Origin: Cupriavidus sp. EM10
GTDB taxonomy: Bacteria > Pseudomonadota > Gammaproteobacteria > Burkholderiales > Burkholderiaceae
Assembly: GCF_018729255.1 (NCBI RefSeq)
Contig: NZ_CP076061.1
Span: 1,674,001 to 1,738,000, forward strand
DNA length: 64,000 bases
Reading direction: 5' to 3'
Below, piece by piece: positions 45,772 to 56,131 of the stretch. The position numbers were made by a program, and so were the translations under genes. The notes beneath the pieces were generated by a model. That model did no database searches, was not told the origin of the DNA, and saw only the letters and a program-made list of their open reading frames with translations. Positions within the stretch are counted from its first letter, which is position 1. Each line of letters opens with the position of its first letter.

Positions 45772-46443
45772 TCAGCGTGTCTTGCGGAATGTCAGGTTGA
45801 TCCGCTCGCTGCCGGTCAGTGCGTGATCCCCTGCGGCCAGCGGCGCGATACCGTGGAACACCAGCCGAGACGGCCCGCCCCAGACCACCACGTCGCCGTG
45901 CGCCAGCCGCACCCTGGCCGGACGGTCGGCCCGGCGCAGGCCGCCCCAGAGAAAGACGGCCGGCAGCCCCAGCGACACCGAGACGATCGGCGCGCGCAAA
46001 TCCAGTTCATCCCTGTCCTGATGCAGCGACAGCCGCGTGCCGGGCAGATAGCGGTTGATCAGGCAGGCATCGGGGGCGAATCCCGGGTAGCCAGCCGCCT
46101 CCGCCGCATCGAGCGCCAGCGTGCGGAAATCGCCCGGCATGGCCGGCCAGGGCCGCCCCGTATCGGGATCGACCGGGTCATAGCGATAGCCGGTGCGGTC
46201 GGACACCCACCCCCGCTCGCCGCAATTGGTCATCGCCACCGACATGCGCAGCCCGCCCGGCGTAATCAGGTGCCGGAACGGTGAGCCGGCGCTGACTTCG
46301 CCCACCGCCTGCAGCAGCGCTGGCGCCATGTCGCGCGCAAATCCACGCAGGATGACGGCACCTGGCCCCAGCGGCTCGACGGCGGGCGGCGCGTCAGGGT
46401 CGTTGGGATCGGCGGGAAGGGCGTCGAAGAGGTCGAAGGTCAT
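45772..46443 (-). CDS. alkB: Alkylated-DNA dioxygenase AlkB
   Basis: Fe(II)/2-oxoglutarate DNA repair dioxygenase, 223 aa, matching AlkB length. The iron ligands are the H-x-D of LHQDRDELDL and the late His in RLVFHGIAPL. The 2-oxoglutarate Arg pair is in RINLTFRKTR. The nucleotide-recognition-lid-like TGYRYDPVDPDTGRPWPAM is present. It removes methyl groups from 1-methyladenine/3-methylcytosine. Stands alone, without ada. Confidence 0.94.
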   Translation of the reverse strand: MTFDLFDALPADPNDPDAPPAVEPLGPGAVILRGFARDMAPALLQAVGEVSAGSPFRHLITPGGLRMSVAMTNCGERGWVSDRTGYRYDPVDPDTGRPWPAMPGDFRTLALDAAEAAGYPGFAPDACLINRYLPGTRLSLHQDRDELDLRAPIVSVSLGLPAVFLWGGLRRADRPARVRLAHGDVVVWGGPSRLVFHGIAPLAAGDHALTGSERINLTFRKTR

Positions 46444-46481
46444 GTAGACCGCACATCAGAATTTAGGGGCGGGCCCCCAAT

Positions 46482-47515
46482 TTAGCGCATTTGCACCTTC
46501 CCCATCCCCTCCAGCAACGCCCTGTGAAACGCCGCCGGGTCCTGCATCTGCGGGGCGTGGCCCAGTTCGGGGAATTCCACCAGCGTCGTGTTCGGGATGG
46601 CCTTGGCCGTGGCCTGGGCCAGTTCCGGGTAGCGGCCCAGCTTCGGCTGCACGTCGGCCGGGGCGGCGTCCTTGCCGATGGCCGTGGTGTCCTTGTCGCC
46701 GATCATCAGCAGCGTGGGGCCTGGATGGCGCCCAGTTCGTAGACCACGGGCTGGGTGTAGATCATGTCGTAGAGCAGGGCGGAGTTCCAGGCCACGATCT
46801 GCTTGCCCGGGCCGCGGTACATGCCGGCCAGCATCTGCACCCACGGTTCGTACTCCGGCTTCCACTGGTTCACGTAATAGGTGGATTTTTCATAGTTGCG
46901 GATGCGGTCGGCCGTGGTGTTCAGCTCACGGGCGTACCACTGGTCCACCGACAGTGATGGCACACCTTTGGCCTTCCAGTCTTCCAGCCCGATCGGATTC
47001 ACCAGCACCAGCTGCTTCGTTTCGCCCGGGTACATCAGCGCATAGCGCATGGCCAGCATGCCGCCCGTGGAGTGGCCCATCACCGTGACGTCGCGAATGC
47101 CGACCGATGCCAGCAGGTCGTGCGTGTTGCGGGCCAGTTGCTGGAACGTGTACTGGTAGTGGGCGGGTTTGGTCGACTTGCAGAAGCCCACCTGGTCCGG
47201 GGCCACCACGCGGTAGCCGGCGCCGCTGAGCTGGCGGATGGTTTCCTGCCAGGTGGCGCCGCAGAAATTCTTGCCATGCAGCAGCACCACGGCACGGCCG
47301 TTCGGCTTCTGGGGCTTGATGTCCATGAAGGCCATCTCGATGGGCTGGCCTTGCGACGAGAACTTGTAGCGCTGGACGGGGTAGGGGTAGTCGAAGCCTT
47401 CGAGTTCCGGGCCGTAGGCGGGCCCGCTGTCGACAGCTTCGGCGGCGTAGGCCAGCGGGGCGACGGAGGCCGTCAGGGCCACGGTGGCAAGCAGGAGGGG
47501 GCGAAAGGTGCGCAT
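46482..47515 (-). CDS. Exported alpha/beta hydrolase, frameshifted as sequenced
   Basis: About 344 aa when repaired. Signal peptide (LLLATVALTASVAPLAYAAE), then an alpha/beta hydrolase core: VVLLHGKNFCGATWQETI oxyanion region, nucleophile Ser in VMGHSTGGMLAM, acid in LLMIGDKDTTAIG, His in LVEFPELGHAPQMQ. The frame breaks after VVYELGAIQAP; one base is missing in the GGGG run at 46716-46719 (plus strand). Restoring it joins IQAP to TLLMIGDKD perfectly. Substrate unknown (esterase/hydrolase). A copy of the dispersed repeat lies about 70 bases upstream. Confidence 0.85.
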
Positions 47516-47582
47516 GGTCGGGGCCTTGTGCAGAGGGGGCGCACAAGTGACCATGCCGGAGCGGACGAAGTTCCGCAGGGTG

Positions 47583-47704
47583 GCTCCCCTCTCCCACGAC
47601 GTGGGAGAAGGGGGCGAGGGCGAGCGGTATCAATTACGACAGGTCGGCAAGCAGAACCGCCGTGCCCTCACCCCCGCCCCTCTCCCGCATGCGGGAGAGG
47701 GGAG
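47583..47704. repeat. Dispersed inverted-repeat element, copy 3
   Basis: The GCTCCCCTCTCCC end, a CTCCCACGACGTGGGAG hairpin, the core ACGACAGGTCGGCAAGCAGAAC in inverted orientation relative to copies 1 and 2, and a CTCTCCCGCATGCGGGAGAG hairpin. It sits between the hydrolase promoter region and the fliK stop. Confidence 0.8.
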
Positions 47705-47711
47705 AACAACA

Positions 47712-49196
47712 TCAGGCGAACGTATCGACCTCGCCACGTGCCAGCGTGCGCGGGGCGCGCGGCGTGGCGGGGGTGGCCGGAGCCGGGGTGTCGTTGCCGA
47801 AGCCGGTGGCCTGGCCAAAGCTGCCGTTGCCGGCATGGCGTTGCTGCTGCTGTTGCTGGCCGCCCGAGTTGGCTTGCGCGAAGCTGTCGGCGCCGACCGA
47901 GGTCTGGCCCAGCTGGATGCCGGCTTCAGCCATCGACGTGCGCAGGTGCGGCAGCGCGGCTTCCACGGCGGCGCGTACGGCCTGGTGCGGCGATACGAAC
48001 TGTGCCTGGGCCTGGTCGTTGACCACGTTCAGTACTACCTTCAGCGGGCCCAGGTTGGGCGGGTTCAGGTCGAGCTCGGCGGTCTGGTTGCCCTGGGTCG
48101 AAAGGCGCACCATCTGCTGGCCCAGTGCCTGCGACCACTGGCTGTCGCCGACATTCGGGGCGATGACCGGGCGCGCGGCGGCTGCAGCGGCGTTGGCCTG
48201 TGCGGCCTGCGCCGGCGTCTGGGCGGCCAGCGCCGAGGCGATCGTGGCGGCGCTGCTGGCGTTGGTGGCACCCGTGTCCATGGCTTCGCCGCTGCGGGCG
48301 CTGGCCTGTGCGGCGGCAAACGGCGAGACCGGCGCCTGCGTCGGCTGGCCGGCCGGGGCGTTGTCGGCCGGCGTCAGGGCGGGCTGGTTCTGATGGCCCA
48401 GGTTGGCATGCTGCTGGCCGGCGCCCTGGCCTCGTGCGTCCTGCGCGGCGGCCTGGGCCGGTGCCGTGACGCTGGCGGCGATCTTGTCCGCCGTGGTCGG
48501 GGCATTGTTCTGCAATGCGGCGCGCTGCTGGGCGATCAGGGCCAGCGTATCGGTGGGGCTGGCCGGGGTTGTCGCGGTGGTCACGACGGTCGCCGGCAGC
48601 TTGGCGTCGGCCTGGGCCTGCAGGGCGGCAGCGGCAGCATTGGCGGCCGGATCGGCGGTCGTGGCCGTGGCGGCTGCGGCCGCAGCCGCTGCCGCAGCGT
48701 TTGCGCCTTGCGCCGTGCCCTGTGTCGTCGGCAGCGCCGGCAGGCCGCTGATGGCGCTGGTATCGATGCCGGCCGTGCTGGCGCCGGCGGGAGCCTGGGG
48801 CGTCTGCGGCTGCAGCAGCAACGCTGCGGCGGCCAGTGCGGCGGCGGCCGCAGCGGCATCGGTCGATGCGTTGTCGTCGTCCTGGTCCTTGGCGTCATCC
48901 GAAGTCGTGTCCGACTTCGCGGCGACCTTGCCGGTGTCCTTCTGCGGCAGCGCGTTGTTGGCGGCGGGTTGCTGCGGCTTTTGCGCGGCGCTGTCCTTCG
49001 ATGCGTCGGCCTGCTTGCCGTCCTTGGCAGGCACCTTCACCTGCGCAGCGGCAGGCGCGGACGTCTGGCCGTCCTGGCGCGCGCGCGACAGCACATCCTG
49101 GAACGGGTTGGCGTCGCCGCCCTTGCCCGCGTCCGGCGACTTGAGGTTGCCGATGGCTGCGGCGGCATTGCCGACGATCTGGCTGATATCGATCAT
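47712..49196 (-). CDS. fliK: Flagellar hook-length control protein FliK
   Basis: A 494-aa FliK. The N-terminal two-thirds is an Ala/Thr/Gln/Pro-rich molecular-ruler region with long Ala runs. The conserved C-terminal domain (about 370-450) has LGQQMVRLSTQGNQTAELDL, NPPNLGPLKVVLNV, QAQFVSPHQAVRAAVEAALP and LRTSMAEAGIQLG. I take ATG 49196 (MIDISQIVG); an ATG at 49304 would reach back into the fliJ end. It is secreted through the flagellar export gate and switches export specificity. Last gene of fliFGHIJK. Confidence 0.93.
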   Translation of the reverse strand: MIDISQIVGNAAAAIGNLKSPDAGKGGDANPFQDVLSRARQDGQTSAPAAAQVKVPAKDGKQADASKDSAAQKPQQPAANNALPQKDTGKVAAKSDTTSDDAKDQDDDNASTDAAAAAAALAAAALLLQPQTPQAPAGASTAGIDTSAISGLPALPTTQGTAQGANAAAAAAAAAATATTADPAANAAAAALQAQADAKLPATVVTTATTPASPTDTLALIAQQRAALQNNAPTTADKIAASVTAPAQAAAQDARGQGAGQQHANLGHQNQPALTPADNAPAGQPTQAPVSPFAAAQASARSGEAMDTGATNASSAATIASALAAQTPAQAAQANAAAAAARPVIAPNVGDSQWSQALGQQMVRLSTQGNQTAELDLNPPNLGPLKVVLNVVNDQAQAQFVSPHQAVRAAVEAALPHLRTSMAEAGIQLGQTSVGADSFAQANSGGQQQQQQRHAGNGSFGQATGFGNDTPAPATPATPRAPRTLARGEVDTFA

Positions 49197-49212
49197 TGTG
49201 GTTCTTGGCAGG

Positions 49213-49665
49213 TCAGTTCTGGCCGCTCGCCGGCTGGCGTGCGATGCGGGCCGCGTATTCGTCGTTGGCGCGCTGTTCGCGGCGCGTGGCGACCTGTTGT
49301 TCACGCACTTCGGCGCGCGTGATCAGCGTGTCGAAGGAGTTCTGGCGGCGCTTCTGCTGCTGCCAGTTGGCGCGGCCGGCCAGCAGGTCGGCCTCGGCCT
49401 TGTTCAGCGCGGCAGTCTGCTGGCGGATGGCATGGTCCAGCGAGTCGAGAAAGCGCGAGAAATCCTGCCAGCGGCTGGACGTCATGCCTTCGGCGGCAAT
49501 GGCCTGCATGCGGGCGCGATACTCGTGGCGGTACTCGGTCAGCGCGTGAAGCTGCTGCTCGGCCTGGGTGCGCAGGCCCTGCAGCCGGCCCAGTTCGCGG
49601 GCAGCCTTGTCCGTGTTGTCCTGGGCGATGTCGGCCAGGGTGTTCAGCGGCGATGTCTTAACCAT
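49213..49665 (-). CDS. fliJ: Flagellar export chaperone FliJ
   Basis: A 150-aa, highly charged coiled-coil protein from [19 protein letters not shown] to ARQPASGQN, the usual FliJ size and composition. It stimulates the FliI ATPase and recycles chaperones. ATG 49665 overlaps the fliI stop by eight bases. Confidence 0.93.
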   Translation of the reverse strand: MVKTSPLNTLADIAQDNTDKAARELGRLQGLRTQAEQQLHALTEYRHEYRARMQAIAAEGMTSSRWQDFSRFLDSLDHAIRQQTAALNKAEADLLAGRANWQQQKRRQNSFDTLITRAEVREQQVATRREQRANDEYAARIARQPASGQN

Positions 49666-51109
49666 GATGTGTGGCTCCGATGGTCGCGTGCAGCTGGGCA
49701 ATCGACGCCTCGTAGTCGGCGCGCTCGTGGATGTCCTGCTGCAGGAATGCCTCCATGCGCGGATGCAGGCGGATCGCGAGGTCCAGCTCCGGGTCGTTGC
49801 CGGGCACATAGGCGCCGACGCTGATCAGGTCGCGATTGCGCTGGTAGCGCGACATCAACTGCTTGAACCGCCGTACGGAGGCAAATTGCGGCGGTTCGAT
49901 CAAGGCGGTCATGGCCCGGCTGATCGACGCTTCCACGTCGATGGCCGGATAGTGGCCGGCTTCGGCCAGGCTGCGCGACAGCACGATGTGGCCGTCCAGG
50001 ATCGCGCGCGCCGAATCGGCAATCGGGTCCTGCTGGTCGTCGCCTTCGGTCAGCACCGTGTAGAAGGCAGTAATCGAGCCGCCGCCCTCCGGGCCGTTGC
50101 CGGTGCGCTCCACCAGCGTCGGCAGCTTGGCGAATACCGAAGGCGGATAGCCCTTGGTGGCCGGCGGCTCGCCGATGGCCAGCGCGATCTCGCGCTGGGC
50201 CATCGCATAGCGGGTCAGCGAATCCATGATCAGCAGAACGTGCTGGCCCTTGTCGCGGAAGTACTCGGCCAGGCGCGTCGCGTAGGCGGCGCCCTGCATG
50301 CGCAGCAGCGGCGAGCAGTCGGCCGGCGCGGCCACGACGACGGAGCGCTTGCGGCCTTCCTCGCCAAGGATGTTCTCGATGAATTCCTTCACTTCGCGGC
50401 CGCGTTCGCCGATCAGGCCCACCACGATCACGTCGGCGTTCGTGTAGCGGGCCATCATGCCCAGCAGCACCGACTTGCCCACGCCGGAGCCCGCGAACAG
50501 GCCCATGCGCTGGCCACGGCCAACGGTCAGCATGCCGTTGATGGCGCGCACGCCGGTGTCGAGCACGGTTTCGATCGGGGCACGCATCAGCGGGTTGATC
50601 TGCGCGCTTGAAAGCGGCACTTCGCTGGCGGCGGTGATCGGGCCCAGGCCGTCAAGCGGACGGCCGGCCGCGTCCAGCACGCGTCCCAGCAGGCCATCGC
50701 CTACGGGCAGGCGCTTCGAACCCGGTTCGCGCGGCGCGCTCACGCCCTTGGGCAGCGGCGACGGTTCCAGCGGATAGACGCGGGCGCCCGGCACCAGGCC
50801 GGCCACGTCCGATTGCGGCATCAGGTAAAGGCGATCGGCACCAAAGCCGACCACTTCGGCTTCGGCCGTGCGCGGGCCGCCATGCGAATGCTGGCCGCCG
50901 GGCAGTTCGATCAGGCAATCGCTGCCCACGGGCATGCGCAGGCCCACGGCCTCCAGCACCAGTCCGGCGGCACGCGTCAGGCGGCCGCAGGCACGCTTGC
51001 TGTCGATCTCGGCGATGTTCGACGACGCGGTGGCCAGCGCATCGCGCCAACGGCCGGTGTGGGCGGCGGCGGAGGCGTTGTCGGGCACCGTGGCCTGGGG
51101 CTCATGCAT
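49658..51109 (-). CDS. fliI: Flagellum-specific export ATPase FliI
   Basis: A 483-aa F1-beta-like ATPase. Walker A is [15 protein letters not shown], Walker B region [20 protein letters not shown], with [12 protein letters not shown] and the terminal helical domain. It is longer than the ~455-aa enteric FliI because of an extended N-terminus ([18 protein letters not shown]). It energises export with FliH and FliJ. It overlaps fliH by eight bases. Confidence 0.96.
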   Translation of the reverse strand: MHEPQATVPDNASAAAHTGRWRDALATASSNIAEIDSKRACGRLTRAAGLVLEAVGLRMPVGSDCLIELPGGQHSHGGPRTAEAEVVGFGADRLYLMPQSDVAGLVPGARVYPLEPSPLPKGVSAPREPGSKRLPVGDGLLGRVLDAAGRPLDGLGPITAASEVPLSSAQINPLMRAPIETVLDTGVRAINGMLTVGRGQRMGLFAGSGVGKSVLLGMMARYTNADVIVVGLIGERGREVKEFIENILGEEGRKRSVVVAAPADCSPLLRMQGAAYATRLAEYFRDKGQHVLLIMDSLTRYAMAQREIALAIGEPPATKGYPPSVFAKLPTLVERTGNGPEGGGSITAFYTVLTEGDDQQDPIADSARAILDGHIVLSRSLAEAGHYPAIDVEASISRAMTALIEPPQFASVRRFKQLMSRYQRNRDLISVGAYVPGNDPELDLAIRLHPRMEAFLQQDIHERADYEASIAQLHATIGATHHG

Positions 51110-52001
51110 GCGGGGGCTCCCACGGATCGTTGCGGCCCAGGGCCTTGATCACGCGCTCCCAGCGCGTGGCCAGCGTGCCGTCGAGTTCGCCGCTGGCAGC
51201 GCTGGCGATGCAGCCGCCGTGTGCCACGCTGGCGTCGGCGCGCACCGTCCAGCCGGCGGCTTCGAGTTCGCCCTTGAGGTGGGTTTCCACCAATGCGACG
51301 TCGTCGGGGTTGAGCAGCAGGCAGGGCGCGCCGGACAGCGGCGGCTCGGCATTGATCAGTTCACGGGCGGCCGGCACCAGCGCCGCCGGATCGATTTCCA
51401 TCGTCTTGCGCACCAGCTGGCGCGCCACGTCGAGCGCCAGAGAGATCAGCGCGTCGGAGATCTCCGTATCGACACGGCCCAGCGCGTCGCGGAAGTTGCC
51501 GGCCAGTTCGTGCAGGCGCGCAGCTTCGTTGCGGGCCGATTCCAGGCCGCGGGCATAGCCTTCGCGGTGGCCGTCGCCGTAGCCCTGGGTCTGGCCCTGG
51601 GTGTAGCCCTGCGCGTAGCCTTCCTTGCGGGCGCCTTCGCGCATCGCGTCCAGCGCCGCGAAGTCGATCGGCGGCGGGGGAGGCGGTTCGACTGGCAGCT
51701 GCGCGGCCAGCACCTTCCGCAGCGCGTCGCGCGGGTCGAGCGATTCTGGCTGCCAGCGCTTCCAGGCGTCGCCGCCCAGGCTGGAGCGCGCGGGCGGCTC
51801 GAAGCCCTGGAAGCCTTCGTCGCTGCGGTGGATATTGGTCAGGCCACCGGACGGGCCGCCGGAATGGCTGCCCGACAGTCCGCCGGAAAGCTTGTCCGAA
51901 AGACCGCCGTTGCCCTGTGGCGCGCTGGGCGCGCCGAAGAACCCGGGATCGCCGCGGCCCGGGCCGCGGCCTGCGGCAAAGCCGCGTTCAAACGTAGGCA
52001 T
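51102..52001 (-). CDS. fliH: Flagellar assembly protein FliH
   Basis: A 299-aa FliH, longer than typical (~230 aa) through a Gly/Ser-rich N-terminal region ([16 protein letters not shown]). Conserved parts are [20 protein letters not shown] with the GxxxG-like helix ([17 protein letters not shown]), and the C-terminal domain ([33 protein letters not shown]). It is the regulator of FliI. ATG 52001 has GGAGGCGACG upstream; it overlaps the fliG end by 14 bases. Confidence 0.93.
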   Translation of the reverse strand: MPTFERGFAAGRGPGRGDPGFFGAPSAPQGNGGLSDKLSGGLSGSHSGGPSGGLTNIHRSDEGFQGFEPPARSSLGGDAWKRWQPESLDPRDALRKVLAAQLPVEPPPPPPIDFAALDAMREGARKEGYAQGYTQGQTQGYGDGHREGYARGLESARNEAARLHELAGNFRDALGRVDTEISDALISLALDVARQLVRKTMEIDPAALVPAARELINAEPPLSGAPCLLLNPDDVALVETHLKGELEAAGWTVRADASVAHGGCIASAASGELDGTLATRWERVIKALGRNDPWEPPHA

Positions 52002-53007
52002 CGTCGCCTCCGCCAATCTGGATTTCGCCGGCCTCGGCCAGGCGTCTCACCACCTGCAGGATGGCCTTCTGCTCGGCCTCGACCTGCGACACACGCACCG
52101 GACCCAGCGCTTCCAGGTCCTCGCGCAGCATTTCGCCGGCACGCGTCGACATGTTGCGGATGAACTTGTCGCGCAGTTCCTGCTGCGCGCCCTTGAGCGC
52201 GACGATGAGCGACTCGGTGGCCACTTCCTTGAGCACGCGCTGGATGCCGCGGTCGTCCACTTCCAGCAGGTTCTCGAACAGGAACATCTCGTCGATGATC
52301 TTTTGCGCCAGGTCGGCGTCGTGCGTGCGCACGCCGTCGATCACCGCTTCCTCGTGGGCCGTGCTCATCAGGTTGATGATCTCGGCCGCCGTGCGGACAC
52401 CGCCCATGCGGCTGCGCTTCAGGCTCTGGCCCGCCAGCAGCTTGGTCAGCACGTCGGTCAGTTCCTGCAGCGCGCCCGGCTGCACGCCGCCGAACGTGGC
52501 GATACGCAGCACCACGTCGTTGCGCAGGCGTTCGGTGAAGAAGCCCAGCACCTCGGACGACTTCTGGCGGTCCAGGTGGATCAGGATCGTGGCGATGATC
52601 TGCGGATGCTCGTCCTTGATCAGTTCGGCCACGGTGTTGGCTTCCATCCAGTTCAGCGAATCGATGCCGCCGCCCGGGTCGCGCGATTCCAGGATGTCCT
52701 CGATCACGGACAGCGCGCGTTCCTCGCCCAGCGCCTTGTTCAGCACGCTCTTGATGAACGAGCTGGAATCGACGTTCAGGGCCAGGTACTGCTCGGTCTC
52801 GCCGCGGAATTCGGCCAGCACCTCGGCCATTTCCTCGCGGGTCACGGCCGACAGGTTGGCCATGGCCGAACCCAGCTGCTGCACTTCGCGCGGCGAAAGG
52901 TGCTTGAACACCTCGGCGGCCGAATCCTCGCCCACCGCCATCATCAGGATGGCGCTCTTCTGCAGGCCCTTGTCGGCCGCTCCCTTGCTAGCGTTAGCCT
53001 TCGTCAT
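51988..53007 (-). CDS. fliG: Flagellar motor switch protein FliG
   Basis: A 339-aa C-ring rotor protein. N-domain [19 protein letters not shown] and [11 protein letters not shown], middle [14 protein letters not shown] with the EHPQ motif, C-domain [20 protein letters not shown] with charged residues contacting the stator, and [17 protein letters not shown]. Complete. Its start overlaps the fliF end by 14 bases. Confidence 0.97.
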   Translation of the reverse strand: MTKANASKGAADKGLQKSAILMMAVGEDSAAEVFKHLSPREVQQLGSAMANLSAVTREEMAEVLAEFRGETEQYLALNVDSSSFIKSVLNKALGEERALSVIEDILESRDPGGGIDSLNWMEANTVAELIKDEHPQIIATILIHLDRQKSSEVLGFFTERLRNDVVLRIATFGGVQPGALQELTDVLTKLLAGQSLKRSRMGGVRTAAEIINLMSTAHEEAVIDGVRTHDADLAQKIIDEMFLFENLLEVDDRGIQRVLKEVATESLIVALKGAQQELRDKFIRNMSTRAGEMLREDLEALGPVRVSQVEAEQKAILQVVRRLAEAGEIQIGGGDDAYV

Positions 53008-54678
53008 TTGCCATCCAGGTCTTGATTACGCTGGCGACCAGGCGCGGGTCGCGTTGCGCGGCGTCACGCACCAGGGCGAGATCGCTTTCGTATTTCGCGG
53101 CCAGGCGCAGCACTTCCGGATTGGTTTCCTCTTCCGGCGGCGGCAGCGCGGCTTCCGCTGCGGTGGCATCCGTGGCCTCGGTGGTGGCGGGCAGTGCCGG
53201 CGCGGTGTACTTGCGCAGCACCGGACGCGCCACCTTGAACCACAGGAACACGGCCAGCAGGGCCAGCAGCAGGTAGCCGACGCCGGTCTTGGCCAGGTCG
53301 ATCATCTGCGGCTGCTTCCACAGCGGCAGTTCCGGTTCCGTCTTGGTGTCGGACGTGAACGGGCTGTTGACCACGTTCAGCGAATCGCCACGATCGGCCG
53401 AGAAGCCCATCGCTTCCTTGGTCAGGTTCTCGATCTGGGCCAGTTCCTTGGCGCTCAGCGCCTCGGCGACCGGCTTGCCCTTGGCGTCGACCTTGCTGCG
53501 GTAGTTCACCACCACGGCCACCGACAGGCGCTTCACGCCGCCCGGAGCCTGCTGCACGTGGCGCACGACACGGTCGAGCTCGTAGTTGGTGGTGGCGTCG
53601 CGGCGGCTGCTGCTCGGGCCGGTCTTCTCGGCGGTCTGGGTAGCCTGGTTGGGCTGCGCCTGGGCCGGCGGATTCGGCTGGCCGGGCTGGCGCGGCGGCT
53701 GCGGCGTGGTCACCGGGGCCACGGCGGCGGCCGGCGGCTGGTTCGACAGCGCGCCGGGCACGCCACCCACCGGCGAACCGTTCTGCTGGTTCGACTCGCT
53801 GGTCTGCTGGCTGCGGATGGCGGCCTTGGTGGGATCCTGGTTCGGCTTGAAGCTTTCGTCGGTATGTTCCACCGACGAAAATCGATATCGGCCGTGACCT
53901 GGGCGTGGACGTTGTCCTTGCCGAGGATCGGGGCCAGGATCGATTCCACGCGCTTGACGTAGCTCTGTTCCACCTGCTGCACGAACTTGAGCTGGGTGGC
54001 GTCCATCGACCGGTCGCTGTTGCCCGACAGCAGGTTGCCGTGCTGGTCGACGATCGAGATCGATTTCGGGGTCAGTTCCGGCACGCTGGACGACACCAGG
54101 TGCGTGATGGCGGCCACCTGGCCTTCGTCGACGGCACGGCCCGGGTAGAGCTGCAGCACCACCGATGCGGTGGGCTTCTGGCGCTCGCGCACGAACAGCG
54201 TGGGCTTGGGGATGGCCAGGTGCACGCGGGCCGACTGCACGGCGCCGATCGATTCGATCGACCGTGCCAGCTCGCCTTCCAGGCCACGCTGGTAGTTCAC
54301 CTGTTCGGCAAACTGGCTGATGCCGAACTTCTGGTTGTCCATCAGTTCCATGCCCGTGGTACCGCTCTTGGGCAGGCCCTGGCTGGCCAGGCGCAGGCGC
54401 GTCTCGGCCACCTTGTCGGACGGCACCATGACGGCGCCGCCACCTTCGGCGAACTTGTACGGCACGTTCATCTGCTGCAGTGACTGGATCACTGCACCGC
54501 CGTCGCGCTCGGACAGGTTGGTGTACAGCACCTTGTAGTCAGGCTGGCGCGACCACATGACGCCCACGGCGATGGCGGCAACCAGTGCCGCGCCGCCCAG
54601 CATCATCGGCAGGCGCGGATTGCCCTTGAGCTTCTCGACCAGGGCCGCGCCGTTAGGCAGGGTGGCGGCCGCGTTCAT
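52994..54678 (-). CDS. fliF: Flagellar MS-ring protein FliF, frameshifted as sequenced
   Basis: MS-ring protein, about 561 aa after repair. N-terminal helix ([19 protein letters not shown]), ring-building motifs ([48 protein letters not shown] [17 protein letters not shown]), and VTADIDF. There the frame breaks and resumes one frame over as [16 protein letters not shown], then a Pro/Gln-rich loop, the second helix ([15 protein letters not shown]) and the FliG-binding tail. One base is missing in the AAAA run at 53878-53881. Because fliF is essential for the flagellum and all neighbours are intact, I judge this a sequence error. ATG 54678 has GGAG upstream. Confidence 0.9.
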
Positions 54679-55047
54679 GCGCGCGTCTCCGGCTTGGCCG
54701 GGCATACCCTGCCCTTACCACTCTGGCCTTCGCTGCCGTTAATCATCTCGGCACGGCTCACTTTACGCTGCTGAAAAAACACGCGCACTCCCCGCGTTAG
54801 TTGAATTCCATGGATTCCGGCGGCATGACAGGAAACACGTCGATCCGCCAGATCCGGCACGGTAGCGATGATCGGGCAGACGGCCGAGGAACAATCGGCT
54901 GAATAGGCGATGTTTTCCCGCCGATTTCAGCCTTTGGAAGGAGGCGGCCCGCCAGTACAGTGCGAGGGCTGAAACAGGATGTCGAATGATGTATCAGGCA
55001 CATTCGATGAAAAGGTCCTGTCCCGACTCACCAAACTTGTACGTGCC
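54679..55047. other. Divergent promoter region fliF/fliE
   Basis: No gene is seen in this 369-base gap. It should hold the promoters of fliFGHIJK (minus) and fliE (plus). Its middle part (54740-54800 and 54900-55010) is less GC-rich than the coding flanks. I could not place a convincing sigma-54 or sigma-28 promoter. Confidence 0.5.
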
Positions 55048-55368
55048 ATGACCATTTCTTCCATCGAAGGCATGCTCCAGCAACTGCGCGGCCTCGCGCA
55101 GGTGGCTGGCGGCGGCACCACCGCCCCGGCCAATGCGGCCGCCACGGCGGGCTTTGCCGGCGAACTGCAACGCTCGCTGCAACGTCTGAACGCCACCCAG
55201 GAACACGCCTACGGCCAGGCCGAGGCCTTCGAAGTGGGCAAGCCCGGCGTGTCGCTGAACGACGTGATGATCGACATGCAGAAGGCGAACATCTCCTTCC
55301 AGACCACCGTGCAGGTGCGCAACCGCCTGGCGGCGGCGTATCAGGAAATGATGAACATGCCGGTCTGA
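55048..55368 (+). CDS. fliE: Flagellar hook-basal body protein FliE
   Basis: A 106-aa protein from MTISSIEGMLQQLRGLAQ to NRLAAAYQEMMNMPV, with the conserved VSLNDVMIDMQKANISFQ and VQVRNRL motif. Full family length. FliE links the MS ring to the rod. The start at 55048 is chosen by family length; ATG 54979 is in frame but would add 23 unusual residues. Divergent from fliFGHIJK. Confidence 0.93.
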   Translation: MTISSIEGMLQQLRGLAQVAGGGTTAPANAAATAGFAGELQRSLQRLNATQEHAYGQAEAFEVGKPGVSLNDVMIDMQKANISFQTTVQVRNRLAAAYQEMMNMPV

Positions 55369-55407
55369 TCCCGGTATGTGGTCCGGCGCGCTACGGTGCG
55401 CCATGGC

Positions 55408-55445
55408 AAAAAGGCCATGCCCGTGTACAACGGCATGGCCTTTTT
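55408..55445. terminator. Bidirectional terminator between fliE and the glycan operon
   Basis: AAAAAGGCCATGCC and GGCATGGCCTTTTT pair around a 10-base loop, giving T-runs in both directions. It ends fliE from the left and the eight-gene minus-strand operon from the right. Confidence 0.92.
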
Positions 55446-55478
55446 GCTGTCTGGGGATGCGTTCCGGGACGCCCCGGA

Positions 55479-56131
55479 TCAGACGCGGAAGTATTCCTCA
55501 GCCGCCCGCTCGCTGGCGGGCTTGCAGACCAGGTCGCCCGCCTGGCCGGCATAGACCAGGCAGTTGCCCGGCGTTTCGCGATTCAGCACGCTGACGCCCT
55601 GCGCCACCACCGAGTTGTCGCGCACGTGGCTGCGGCCAATGATGGCCGTGTTCGGATACATCACCACGCCGTCGCCGATGACCGGCGCGACGCCATGGTT
55701 CTTGCCGACGGTGGAGTTCTGGTACAGCACCAGGTAGTTGCCGTAGGTGGCCTTGGCCAGCACGATGCCCACCGAGTGGCCAATAAAAACACCTCGGGCA
55801 TCTCGATCTCGTAGAACAGGTCGATCGCGTTGAGGGCCTTGTTCAGCAGGAACAGCTTGGTGCAGGCCTCGCCGTTGCGCTCGTTGCGCCAGATCGTGTT
55901 GGCCAGGTAATACAGGTACTGGCAGTACTGCGACGAGTGCAGGTAGTTGAACTGGCCGGGGCGCCACATGCGCACCGCGTCGATGCACCGGCCGGTACGG
56001 GCCAGCGCTTCGTCGATATGGCGCGACACCACGGGCAGCAGCGCGTCGCCGCGCCCGTCCGGCACCAGGTTGGCCACCTGCGCGCAGGTGTAGGCGGCCA
56101 GCGATTCGCGGGTCTGTCCGATCATTTCCAT
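55479..56131 (-). CDS. Hexapeptide-repeat (serine-acetyltransferase-like) acetyltransferase, frameshifted as sequenced
   Basis: About 218 aa repaired. A helical N-terminal domain (SLAAYTCAQVANLVPDG; LHSSQYCQYLYYLANTIWR) is followed by a left-handed beta-helix: IGHSVGIVLAKATYGNYLVL, YQNSTVGKNHG, IGDGVVMYPNTAIIGRSHV and SVVAQGVSVLNRETPGNC. The frame breaks after EMPEVFL; one T is missing (AAAAA at 55785-55789 on the plus strand), and its restoration joins PEVFFIGHSVG. It probably acetylates an amino or hydroxy sugar of the operon's product. ATG 56131 has GGAAGGGG upstream and overlaps the epimerase end by ten bases. Last gene of the operon. Confidence 0.85.
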
